NCBI RefSeq assembly: GCF_048771995.1
Contig: NC_133063.1
Location: 58,439,310 to 58,503,309, forward strand
Direction of reading: 5' to 3'
Length of the DNA stretch: 64,000 nt
Origin: Taeniopygia guttata
Lineage: Eukaryota; Chordata; Aves; Passeriformes; Estrildidae
Positions within the stretch are counted from its first letter, which is position 1. Every line of letters begins with the position of its first letter. Below, piece after piece: positions 25,031 through 36,514 of the stretch. The notes under the pieces were generated by a model that ran no database searches, was not told the origin of the DNA, and worked only from the letters and a program-made list of their open reading frames with translations. Made by a program: the position numbers and the translations under genes.

Positions 25031-28000
25031 TTGTAGTAATTGATTATTCCCAGAGTGGTGTTTGGTATTCATCCATATTGAACTGCACTCTGTTATATTC
25101 ATGTGTTTTATCAAATAGTTGTAATCATTATGAATTTGTCTTGTTTTCAAAATGCTTGGAAAGCCTTCTAGCTGTAGTTTCACTGACTTAATACTTCACA
25201 GATTGTTTATCAGAATGCCATGAGACAGGTCAAACCATCACATGATAAAACCTCACTACTCCTCTACTACATGCAAGTGCTATTACCCTACACTAGACTT
25301 CAATTTGGCAATAAAAGTAAATGTATTCTCTCAAAACTAAGGTCAATTTCATCATGTTCTGAAGAATTATATTAGGGAGGAAAAAATATACTCCTTGGAA
25401 GGAAAATATATTCTGAGATGCAATTTATCCTTAATATTATATAGACTATGTAAGATAAGAAATGTTTTCATGCTTGACTAAATCCAGCAGCAACGAACAA
25501 GAGTTGAGAATTAAAGCCTGATTATCCAGTCAGTTACAGGCATTTCTCTTCCCCAGGTGTGTCATGAGCAATAGTAGTAAAATGCCTGTCTGCAAACAGC
25601 AGGAATTAGTATACCTCAAACCTCAAGCCCTTTAAACTGTCTGGATGAAAGTGTAAAAGTGAATAAAAAGGCAGCTCTGAGTCAGAACAGAATGTTGTGA
25701 AGGAAGTAAACACTCCTGAGCTTTCTTACACTTTCATGTTAGCAAGGGTATGGAGCTCCTTCTGAAAAAAGGGAATCTGTAAAAGAGTCTTCCTTATGTT
25801 TACATGGCAAATTGTGTCACGTATACGCAGTAACTAAAACAATTTCCTTTCTTGTAAGTCCTCATATGAGTAGTTGTAATTCCTCTTACCAAGATAGAAA
25901 GTGAAAAGGAAAATAATTAAAGTGTCAGAACAACTGTTCTCATCTGTCATTTGATAACTGATCTGCCATATCTGCACAAGGGAAGTGAAGTGCCTCCAGC
26001 CATTGTTCTTAGATGGATTTCACACAGCTTTTTACACTTTAGTCAAGTGTACTGTCACTGAAAGGAAGCTCACAGGCTACAGAGAGGGAAGATAAGGGAG
26101 ATGCTAATTGTGGGAAATACTTAGTGGTGACTGTGAATGTAAAACAGCATTTCACATTTATGAAAGCAAACTGCACATAGGGTAAGATAATGGGTTGCTT
26201 TCTAAAAAGACCCCCAACCTTGAATGTGAAAGTAAAATTTATTCAGTCAGTGGTCAGGCTGATGGTGAATCTCTCCTCTTTTATCTTTTGAAATATTGGA
26301 ACATAATCAGAAAACATCTTCTATCTGAATGTTGTAATTATTCCGGTCCAAATATATTTGTCCTGTGTAGCACAGTCTTTGCTATAACTATACCTTGATT
26401 CTGGCACCTTTCTCTGCACATTAGTGAGCCTTCAGATAGCTTGATTTGACCATCTTCTCAGAATCAAATGGCATGTTTTTGTGAATTGGGCCTGCTAAGT
26501 CATTAAACAAAATCTAAGGGAAACAATACCTCTTCTCTTGAAAAGTCTGTTGAACCGAGAAGCAACTGCCTTTCCCTGTTCCTGCCGGTATACCAGTATA
26601 GCTTAAGGGAATAGGGTTTCCATACAATGCTTTAATCCTGGGAATTAGTAGAGCAACCTGTTACAAGTGAAAAACAGTGACAGTTGTTGCCTGAGAGATA
26701 TTGGACATATAATATGATTACTCCTTGGTATCAACATAGTCTTCATGCTCTGCTGTTGGTGCCTTCTGTAGAACTATCCCTTCCAATCCTCAAAATTTTG
26801 AACCTTCTTAAATGAGACACTTCTTGAACAGAGCCCCTGCTTTCCTCAGACCCAAATATGATATCATCTGAATAAATGAACACGTCTGCATTTCTTCAAT
26901 AAGTCTTTTTCTGTGGGCATTACCTAATCAGAACAGATGTGGCTGTTGTAAGAGTAGTTTGTGCCTTAGAACTCCAAATTTTTGTTCCCTGGACAATAAG
27001 AAACAGCTGGCCAAATAACAGTCAGAGATACATCTCCTACAAAAGGCATACCAGTATCATTTTTTTGAAATGAGAAGATTTTTAGCATGACAAACAGGAC
27101 TGAAACCTTTTACTGTAGGATTCTCAGAAAAAAAATCTTTTCAGGTCTAAAGAGAAATATTAACTATTCATCTTTTCATAACTGAATGAAAGCAGTCCTA
27201 CATCAAGGTTGAGCTGGATTCATACTGTATTGCCAGCCTCTCCTCTCCCAAGCAGAACTCAGAACCTGTCAGGCAAAACACGGCCATGTCCAAGTGTTGC
27301 AGTCTGGGATGTACTTCTGAGAAGCATATTGCAGAAGCTCCGTCTCTCTTAGCTGGAAACACCTGCATGCTGCTTCAGACACAGGGCTAAGTTATCTCCT
27401 CTGTCTGCTGGCACCTCATGTATGCTGTGATGCTGTCCCTTGAAAAAACAATTGTTTTCCTGTTAGAGCAAAGCACAGGGTGTCAGAGGTAAAGAGCACC
27501 TACTTCTTTATATACTAGTTGCATCAAAACAGTTGCTCCTCTTTTACCTAACATACTTTTACTTATTTGATATTAGAAGTTACTGTTACCAGGAAGCTCT
27601 GTTTGTTTTGGGGTTTCATTTTCGGCCAAAATCTGTCTTGGAAGAAGACCAAAGAGAAAAACATATATTAAAGCTTCCATCTTATTGCATGGGTTTTACT
27701 AATATGACATTTTTATCATTACCAAGTATTTTTCCATAGCATCCACGCCAAATTTCTCTTAGGCTGTAGAGAGGCAGAAGACAGAAAAGGACAATTATAT
27801 TTGAAAGCAGTTTAACTCACCTCCAAAATAATACAGCTGCAGTCTCTTGCGTCACTGGCCCACGCTCACTAACAAAACTGAAATTAAGTGCTTGAAGATA
27901 GCAGTTCTTTCCCCTAAAATCCAACAGAGCATATTCCGGCTTAGTACTTGGGCCCTGATTGCATTTTACATGAAGGTAGAACTAGGGGAAGTTTTAGCTC

Positions 28001-28110
28001 TCAAACACAGGATTTTAGTTTTAGACTAGCTAGAGACCTAAAAGCCATTCTGAAGTACTTGAGAGTTTTGAAACTTGAAAACTCTAAACATTAGACTATA
28101 TTTCTAATTA

Positions 28111-28162
28111 TAAAAAAAAAAAAAAAAAAGAGAAAGGAAAAAAAAGAAAGGAAAAAAAAAGA
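28111..28162. repeat. A-rich low-complexity run
   Basis: A run of about 18 A followed by two A-rich GAAAGGAAAAAA-type units. No poly-A-tailed element is recognisable directly upstream. Confidence 0.9.
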
Positions 28163-28246
28163 AATATCATCATGCATTTTGTAATGTTTAGTTTTATGAA
28201 TCCTCATTCACTGGAATTCTGGGAATACTTTTCTGGATCAAATGGA

Positions 28247-28766
28247 GTTGTTGTGACCCAAGTGCAGGACCCAGCACTTGGCCCTACTGAACCCCATACC
28301 TGTTTTTCTCCATCTCTATGGAACCCAGTGTAGAAAGGGCATGGACCTGTAAAAAAGAGTCTGGAGGAGAGCCACAAAGTTAATCACAGCACTGTGAAGG
28401 CACATTGAGAGACTTGGGGTTGTTCAGTCTGGAGAAGGGAAGGGTGCATGTATCACCTTCTAGTACCTGAAGGGAACCTACAAGGAAGAAGGAGAGGGAC
28501 TTCTTGCAAGGGCATGACAGGACAAACTAGGGAGTATAGATTAGATGTTAGGAGAAAATTCTTTACTGTGAGGGTGGTGAGGCACTAAAACCATCTGCCC
28601 AGAGAAATGGTGGATACCCCATCCCTGGAGGTGTTCAAGGCCAGGCTGGATGGGGATCTGAGCAATCTGGCCTAGGAGAAGGTCTCCCACGCATGACAGG
28701 TGGGTTGGAAGAATATAATTTTAAGATTCCTTTCAATCCAAACCATTCTGTGATTCTATGATTCTA
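28247..28766 (+). mobile_element. CR1 LINE with inverted 5' segment
   Basis: From about 28340 to 28766 this is a plus-strand CR1 3' end: TTGGGGTTGTTCAGTCTGGA (28409), AGATGTTAGGAGAAAATTCT, CCATCCCTGGAGGTGTTCAA (28619), and the terminal CATTCTGTGATTCTATGATT (28743-28762). At 28247-28302 lies GTGACCCAAGTGCAGGACCC and what follows, which is the reverse complement of the CR1 block seen in sense at 30229-30284. The two parts are therefore head to head. This fits inversion during target-primed insertion (twin priming) or two adjacent CR1 insertions. Confidence 0.85.
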
Positions 28767-29614
28767 AATCCATTTGATGCACAAAATAGATTGAATGTGA
28801 ATACCATTAAAAGAGATTCAGATGGATATTCTTAATTCATGAACATTCGGAAGGGTATCATCATATATCTTTGGAGGTTGCTGAAAGAAAAGTCTCTGGG
28901 CTGATTACAGCTTTTTCTCCTTCACCATAATCAACATATTATGGCAAGATCACAGAGTCAGTATCAGTATTGCAGAAAAATTAATTATGAACTGCAAGGT
29001 AAGACATTATGAATGTTTTATCTCTGAAAGTGAAAGAAAAGCATGTTTCATTAAAAAAAAAAGCAGATTTAAAAGCTAATGGGACAGAAAAATCCAACTA
29101 AGATCTCATTCAACCCATCTCATGTAAATCAACCTTACAACTAAAAAAGATATTTTTGCTGTCAAAAAGTTATTCTCTCTCTCCATCTTCTTTGAAACTG
29201 TTGAATGGAAAGTCAGCTCCCCTCCAAGAAGTCACAGAAGAATTAATTTCATTCTTAGCCTGTAAACTTAATTACTCCATGACATTAAAAAAAAAAAATA
29301 CTGCGTGAAATAAGTTGTAGTCATTCTTTCAAAATAATTGTAATCATACTCTCCATTCTGGAGTAATTTCTGAACTTATTTATAGTACAAAAGGTCTATT
29401 TAGAATTATGTATTGCAAAGAAAAACAAAAATTACAAGGGGATAAAACTCAAATAGATTACCAAGCTCAATTTCTCTCCCGTTTTCTCTGTTTCCTTTTA
29501 TCTTTTTAGGGTTTCTCTAAAAGTTCCTTTCTCCTTAGTCTTCCTTATTTTCAAATAGCTTTCCTCTATTTCTTGTTTTGTCCACCTTCAATCATTTGCC
29601 ATTAGTCCTGGTGA

Positions 29615-30765
29615 ACCATGGAGTTTCCAGTTGACTGGAAATTAGTACATATGATGCCAATATACGAGAGTGGCTGGAAGGTAGATGTAAGGAACTACAG
29701 GCCCATCAGCCTGACTTCAGTGCCAGGAGAGGTTACAGAGTAGATTATGGAGTGTGATTGTGCAGCTCATGCCAGACAACCATGGGATCAGCACAGATAT
29801 GTGAAATGCAGGTCTTGCTTGACAAACCTGACACACTTAGTGGATGAAAAAAGTCTGTGGATGTTGTCTGCTCAGACTTTACTAAAGCTTTTGACGCTGT
29901 CACCCATCGCATTCCCCTGGAGATACTGGCTGCTTGTGACTTGGACAGGTGCACAGTTCATGGGTTAAAAACTCTCTAGATGGCTGGGCCCCAAGAGTGG
30001 TGGTGAATGGAAAAGTTAGTTACCTCCAGCTGGTGGCTGCTCACAGGTGCTGGTAACCTGGAGCTCACAGCTGGAACCAGCACTGTGTAATACCACTGGG
30101 TATTGCTGATCAGGTCCACCTTCAGTTAAGTTCATGCATGACACCTTGGGGTTATTGATCTGCTGGAGGGCAGGAAGGCTCTGCAGAGGGATCTGGGCAC
30201 ACTGGATCAATGGGCCAAGGCCAATGGTGTGAGGTTCAACAAGGCCAAGTGCTGGGTCCTGCCCTTGGGTCACAACAGCCCCAGGCAGCTCCACAGGCTG
30301 GGGCAGAGTGGCTGGAAAGGACCTGGGGGTGCTGGTGACAGTGGCTGGACATGAGCCAGGGTGTGCCCAGGTGGCCAAGAAGGCAATGGAATCCTGGCCT
30401 GGATCAGCAATGGTGTGGCCAGCAGGACCAGGGCAGGGATTGTCCCCCTGTACTGGGCACTGGTGAGGCCACACTTCAAATCCTGTGTTCAGTGCTGGGC
30501 CCTCAGTTCAGGAAGGACACTGAGGTGCTGGAATGAGTCCAGAGAAGGGCAAAAGAGCTGTAGAAGGTTCTGGAGCACAAGTCCAATGGGGAGCAGCTGA
30601 GGGAGCTGGGGATGCTTAGCCTGGAGAAAAGGAGCCTCAGGGGAGATCTTTCTGCTATCTACAACTGCCTAAAAGGAAGGTGTAGAAAGGTAAAGTTTGT
30701 CCCTTCTCCCAACTAATAAGTGGTAAGACGAGCTCAGATTAGGTATAGTTTAGTTACAAACACTT
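29615..30765 (+). mobile_element. CR1 LINE with decayed reverse transcriptase domain, 3' truncated
   Basis: Longest CR1 copy in the window. At 29695-29725 GGAACTACAGGCCCATCAGC marks the RT region. At about 29871-29960 one frame reads SDFTKAFDAVTHRIPLEILA, the RT palm motif A neighbourhood of CR1 ORF2 (catalytic Asp in DFTKAFD), followed by a stop. The segment 30150-30660 carries the conserved LINE blocks CTGCTGGAGGGCAGGAAGGC, AGGTTCAACAAGGCCAAGTG, GTGGCCAGCAGGACCAGGGC and CTGGAGAAAAGGAGCCTCAG. The 3' part fades near 30765 and the terminal octamers are missing. Numerous stops and indels are present, so it is inactive. The ORFs at 29745-30600 on either strand are pieces of it. Confidence 0.93.
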
Positions 30766-31544
30766 GAGAGAAAGGTCCCCTTTCATGGGATCATAAAATC
30801 CTTCACCCTCCATACAAAGTAAAGGACCTCTACAGCTTCCCTAGTGGATTTGGGCAATGGGAGATGACTCAAAAAGGACATAGAATGTAAACAAGGACCG
30901 TTAGCAATATATCAGAAGTTAAAGATGCCCCGTTAACACAACATTTATAATGGAAGTACAACAAATCTGTCAGAACCCAAAGTTTTTTTTGATTTAAAAC
31001 TAGGAATCTCAAATCATGATATTAGGCTTTTTCTCCAGATCAGTGAAACCCATTCATCATCACAGTCTTCGGAGGGATATAAATAAGACATTAGCTTTTT
31101 GGGGAAGGGAGAAATTTTTTTGAACAATACAAAACAGCAACAACAACAAACAACAGCAAAGAAGACATTATTTCCTGTCTCTTGGTGTTTCTGCAGATTC
31201 TTTCAACAAGTAGCTACTCCTTCCTTCCATGTGCAGAAACCAGGTGCAGCAACTTCACCCAGTCTTTCCTGGATTACTATGTAATCTCCTGAACTATATA
31301 ACTTTTACCAAAAAATAGCAATAGAGGCTGGAATAGCAATAAATATATGTAATAGTGAAACAAATTTAATAAAATTTTAAAAAGCAATAAATAAATGTAG
31401 ATGCTAAACATTTATGAAAGGAAATAGTTTACTAGAAGTATCTGGAAATCAAATAACTTTTGTTTCTTCTGCAAATGGCAGATTATCATTTTATAGATTT
31501 CAGAGGGAAAGGACAAGTATAACTAAACCTTTACAATTCATACT

Positions 31545-31592
31545 TTTACACTACTTTACATACTTTTCCATTACATTACATTACATTTACTT
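31545..31592. repeat. (ATTAC/TTTAC) low-complexity repeat
   Basis: Irregular copies of CATTA, CTTTA and TTACA units (TCCATTACATTACATTACAT). Simple repeat only. Confidence 0.8.
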
Positions 31593-32204
31593 TTTTAATT
31601 TTCACATGCTGAAACAGGATGAGCAATTCCTTTGGATTCAGACATTTACACTCAGCCAATATTCATTCCATTACCCCTCCACACTGAGTAAGGTGTTAGC
31701 ACACACACGAAAAACAGCTGCAAACAACCAAAACCAAATACACCACACATCGACTTTAGAACATGCAGTGAGAGCCCTGAAAACTGCAAGCAATGTGACT
31801 GTATGTTTATTTGGAGAGTGATAGGGCCAATAGGCTTTTTAGTTTTTAGTTCTAGGCAATCAGTAGAAAGAGATTTGAATCATATGGCAGTGAAATACAT
31901 AGAGAGTTACTGAAATAGCTATAGGTAAAATAATATAGATCTACATTTAGTTACATGAACATCGCTTTTTGTGTGCCATTTTGCCAGAAACATGCATCAA
32001 AGACATAAAATAACATAAAATTCTGAGGAAAAAAAAAAAAGTAGAATCAACAAGGGAGAAAGGGAGTAGGTTGTCAGAAATTCATGTTTCCCAGAGAATA
32101 AACGAATGAGAGATATGGGATGAAACCAAGTAATTATAACATATAATTAATTAAGAGAGTTTGTAAATGGAAAAACTACCAAGAAAAAGGTAGCCAAAAA
32201 AATC

Positions 32205-32345
32205 AAACTCAAAAAAAAAAAAAAAAAAATCCAGCAACCAAACAAACAAATAAACCAAAACAAAACCAAACCAAACGAAAACCCAAACCCAAAACAAACA
32301 AACAAACAAAAACAAACAAAAATCCCCCAAAACACCACAAAAACA
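32205..32345. repeat. A-rich and (CAAA)n low-complexity tract
   Basis: A run of about 19 A followed by about 110 bases of CAAA and CCAAA units. The T-rich reading of the minus strand gives the spurious Phe/Leu-rich ORFs at 32147-32360. Confidence 0.95.
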
Positions 32346-33610
32346 AAAGCATGTCATCAAAAGAGAAAGAAATTATACAGGAGGAACACTAGCTGGTCAA
32401 AGAAGGAAACTAGTGATAGATGGTCAATATGTTGTAGGTGTACTCTTTTTTTTCTTGACAGTCTACACATAATGAAAGAAGAAAGCATCCTAGGGACTGA
32501 GGTATGTTTTCTTAGGCTTGGGGGAGTGAATTGTTGAAAAGCTTTACCCTCATCATAAAGAAGATAAGAAGGCAATTAGAACTCCTGAAAGCCAACAAAG
32601 CACTAGACCCAGATGACTTAAATACCCAGCGGAAGAGAGGACAACCATAAACCTTATAGAAAAGATTTATGACAGGTTACTGAGAAAAGGGTATTACAAA
32701 AGGGCTGGAGAAAGAATTGATGCAATTACCACATTCAATAGAGGAAGGAAGGAGCCAGAGAACAAAGGCATTGAGCTGTTGACACAGATATAGGAAAGGC
32801 TCACTAGAAAAGATAAAAAATTTGTGTGACACTAATACAAGATATGGAAATAATAAGGAGAAAGGGAAGACAGGGAAATCACATTTTCAAAACTTGTTTT
32901 TTGTTTCTTTCTCTGTTCACCTTTAATATAGATACCCTAGAAAAGGAGACATGCAGTAAAGGCCATTTTTCTGTGTTTAAGGCAAGAAGATATTCCATAT
33001 CTGTATTCATGTTGATTGTCACAGGGTGTTTTTAGTTGAAGAGAGCAGTTAGTCCTGATAAAGCACCTATCACGACAGCTGCATCAGTCAGTATAGCATG
33101 AATGTGTTCACTCCAGTGGCAGGCTTCAACCTCACAGAAGCAGAAGTTAATTGAATAACCCAGAAGATAAATCTGATCACTCAAGAGAAATTTCAAAAGT
33201 GCTACAAGCCATGAAGACAAGTGCCCAGAGATTACAGAGCAGCAGCAGAACACCACTGAAAGACATATGAGTCACAACTCAATGTTGAAGGGACACTTTC
33301 AGAAGTGTCTTTAATAAGTAAGCACTTTTATAAATGCAAACACCACAATTTGCACAGTCAAAGTGAGATAAAAGGGGAAAAAATTAAAGAGATTAATTTC
33401 TTTAAGGTCAAAAGAATAAAAGCAGTAAGGGGATATGTGCAATCCCTCCCCTTTCTCTCCCAAAGCACTCCACTAAATTAATTCACCTAAATTACACTGT
33501 TAGTTTACTCTGGAAGACATTCGTTTGTATTTGTAATTTGTACTTTCTATATATAACAATTTACTAGCTTCTGTAATTGAAGAATATCCATGATCAGAAG
33601 GTCAGAAATA

Positions 33611-33676
33611 TTTGTACCCTTAGAGTCTTGGGTACAAAAGGTCTCTATTTGTACCCTTAGAGTCTTGGGTACAAAA
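33611..33676. repeat. 37-bp tandem duplication carrying a hairpin
   Basis: A 29-base segment (33611-33639) recurs unchanged at 33648-33676, a period of 37 bp. Each copy has inverted arms TTTGTACCC and GGGTACAAA around a 10-base loop TTAGAGTCTT, so each can fold into a 9-bp stem. The two copies can also cross-pair. Confidence 0.9.
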
Positions 33677-34231
33677 TTTGATCTGCCAAATTTAAAAATA
33701 CTCCAAACCAAATTTCTTGCCACAATGTGATTTGGCACATGGAGCTGAGACTCAGGTAGCAAATTAGTCCACTAACTTTTTTGAAGATCTTCTCTCATAC
33801 CACTTCACATTACTGGTGGAGAAAAGTACTGGAGGATATTTTTTGCAAAACCAAAGTATGAGCATTTTTAACAAGATGCAGTTTAGAAAAGCATAGCCAT
33901 AATGACAGATTATGTCATGGAGGAGGCAGAGCCACAAAACAGCCTTTATACTTAAATAAAGACCTTCACTCTTATCAGCAAGCCTGTGCACACTCTTGTC
34001 CAGAGTCTGTCACACAATTTATCTTTTCTAGAGGGGGAAAGAGTTTCTGTGGGAAGTGGTGTTAATAGACTGGCACACTTCATCAGTATGCAACAATAAA
34101 AGAAATACCACTATTTTTAGTTTCAGTGAAATGTTTAGCTCAGTAAGTGGCACTTCTAACTGCCCTAATCACCATGTCAACTTCTTGTTATGGACAACAT
34201 TTCTGATCATAAGAAAACTAACATGAGCTTA

Positions 34232-34335
34232 AAATATACACATTAGAGTGGTTTGGGTTGGAAGGGACCTTAAAAGTCAGGAGGGTTCTATGGATCTATG
34301 ACAGGGATGCCACCAACTAGACCAGGTTAATCAAA
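34232..34335 (-). mobile_element. CR1 LINE 3' end fragment, antisense
   Basis: GTGGTTTGGGTTGGAAGGGA at 34248 and CTTAAAAG are the complement of the CR1 3' end, followed by GGGATGCCACCAACTAGACC (34303), the complement of the upstream block. Only about 100 bases are left. Confidence 0.8.
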
Positions 34336-34339
34336 TGCA

Positions 34340-36085
34340 GCCTGCCCTTTGATAACAGCGGTGATGAGAAACACCTGGATTCACTGGGGGAAAGAAAACC
34401 AAAAGCAATTCTTTACCACAATAAAAAATGCCTGTACAAGCACCAGCAAATTGTAATCTGAAGCCACTTTTGTTTTCATCTTCTAAAAATGCATAAAGTA
34501 TTTGTGTACTAAATCCATGTACCAAGATCACAGCAAAAGTTTCATGCAAGGTCACAAACCAATTAACACACAAATTCAGCAGAACTGTATTTACCATAGG
34601 GTAGCAAAAGCACATTAGGGAAAAAGATGAAGTGTGCTGAATTAGGAAAGTCAATTTCTAATTCTAATGTACAAGCACAGCACTGGAAGTTCGATACAAC
34701 TAATTTTTAAATGTAAAAATTGTGAGAAGAGAAACAATAAAAATAGCTATCTTAGCATCTCCAATATTTTATAAGGCCAGCTCTATGTAGCACCATTCTG
34801 AATTATCATTGTCTGTCATTTAATATCTGTGTATTCTAAACTACACAGTTAACATCTCTGGAAGCTAAGAATCTATGAACTGCCTTTCCATGCTTTATTC
34901 CTACCATTTCATCACATTGATTGAACAAAGAAATTAACACAGCTGATATTACAAGTGTTACACAGCCATATGGACCATTTGCTAGTTATATACGATAAGA
35001 TCAAAAACAAGTAAGAGTTGTTATGCTTTTTAACTCAACACAGAATAGCTTCTAACTCAACTTTTGACACACTTTCTCTGCCTAGACTACCTTTTCTTCT
35101 TCTTTTCGTTGGTTGGTAGGTTTTTTTTGTCTTTACCTTGTATTTTTATTCTTTATTTTAGCAGGTCAGACCATATCATCTTGGATAGCCTCAGGGGCCT
35201 CTGAGCAATCAATTGCAAAGAAAGGTTGAAAAAGGTTGAAAAAGCAACTGCAGGTGCAAACTATGCTATCTCTGATCACATATGGTGCACTGTAATCATC
35301 AATTTCTTAAGGCTTCAAAAACTCCAAGCTAACCTTGTGCTTTATAAATCATGCCACTTTTACAGAAATATCCCCTTCAGCTATTAACTGAATTGTTTTG
35401 CATAAACATGCATCAAATCTTATTCTTCCTTTTCAAGCTTCCAAAGGGCATAGCTTACCCCAGGGGGAAGAGAAACTACGAGAAACTTGGAAGATAGTTT
35501 AAAAACTCCCAAATACCCAGTTACTATATTCTAGCTAGTCAAAACCCACAAAAATCAATGCTTATCCTCAGGACTCATCCCTCTTAAAACAGTTCCTGAC
35601 ATTATTTAAATTCAGAGTAAGTTTTGCGAGAACATATACATTATTTGCTCACAAATACATTAATTTTTTTTTCATTCATAATCTTATTTAATTAGCATAA
35701 ACACAGGAAAATGGTTTAAGGATGACCTTCAGGCAGACAAAGAGAAGTATTTTTTGGTTACTAGGAGTACAGGAGAAGTCAATGTATTAGGCCCATAAGG
35801 AAGCTCAAGATTTGCATCCATTTAGATATCCTTACTCCTTAAGCCTCCCTTCCTATGTCTGTAAATAACAGAAGTTACTAAAAAACCAACTTAGATTTAG
35901 GTATGTACCTAAATGCATACCACTTTAGCTGCATTAAGCACAGGTGGACTAGGTTAATCCTTAATTTCAGAATAAAAATGTTGACTTTTTCTCACTTGTT
36001 GGTATATGCACTCAGATTACATAGATTTCCAGACAACACACAAAAGAAATATCATCATATATCATCATCAAAAGAAATCCTATTC
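34340..36085. other. Gene-free stretch
   Basis: AT-rich sequence with no recognised repeat. A 12-bp duplication (AAAGGTTGAAAA) lies near 35219. ORFs of up to 107 codons have no recognisable features. Confidence 0.5.
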
Positions 36086-36087
36086 TG

Positions 36088-36497
36088 TGATTGCAACCTG
36101 ACAGTGGAATAAGGCACAGACTATGCAGTGGTAATGCAAAGACCTTTATTGGTTTCAAGCACTTATATTTATACTTTCCAAAGCTGTGATAAGATGCTCC
36201 ACTTAACGCTTATTGGTAACATGTTATTGTGCTTGCCTCGTGAACTGAGTGTGCTGTGGTTACACTGCATACATGAACAGGATTGAAATGTTTCTTCTTC
36301 CTGGATGCAGTTCATGCCACATGATCAGCTTCAAGGTTATTGCTGCACAAGATTTAACAAATCAGCCATGTTGCTCATGTCATTTAACTTGTTCTGCTTC
36401 TCAAAAATGACCAGCATCTAGGATGTGGGGACCAGAGTGCTTGTACTTCTGTCTGTCCTGAGGCTTAGAATCCATACCTCACTTACGCTTTTTATCA
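36088..36497 (-). mobile_element. LTR of an alpharetrovirus-like endogenous retrovirus, minus strand
   Basis: Read on the minus strand it starts TGATAAAAAGC and ends GGTTGCAATCA (inverted ends TGAT/ATCA, about 410 bp). It has a TATAAATA box (complement at 36166-36173) followed about 16 bases later by AATAAA (complement at 36145-36150), then a U5-like tail. The very short TATA-to-poly(A) spacing and the TAAGTGCTTGAAACCAATAA stretch resemble avian alpharetrovirus or EAV-type LTRs. A purine-rich tract (CTGGGGGAAAAATTA on the minus strand, 36498-36513) directly precedes the U3 end, as a polypurine tract would. No matching target duplication is seen, so it may be the 3' LTR of a truncated provirus whose interior would lie at higher coordinates, but I recognise no coding remnant there. 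Confidence 0.55.
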
Positions 36498-36514
36498 TAA
36501 TTTTTCCCCCAGAC

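Noticed and set aside
30016..30600. 152-codon minus-strand ORF and overlapping plus-strand ORFs
   Set aside because: By-products of the GC-richer CR1 copy; the real (broken) LINE frame is on the plus strand.
32565..32790. Peptide resembling the start of a LINE RT (LKANKALDPDD)
   Set aside because: Only about 15 residues look similar, neighbouring sequence does not follow CR1 order, and no 3' landmark is present. Possible ancient CR1 but not supportable.
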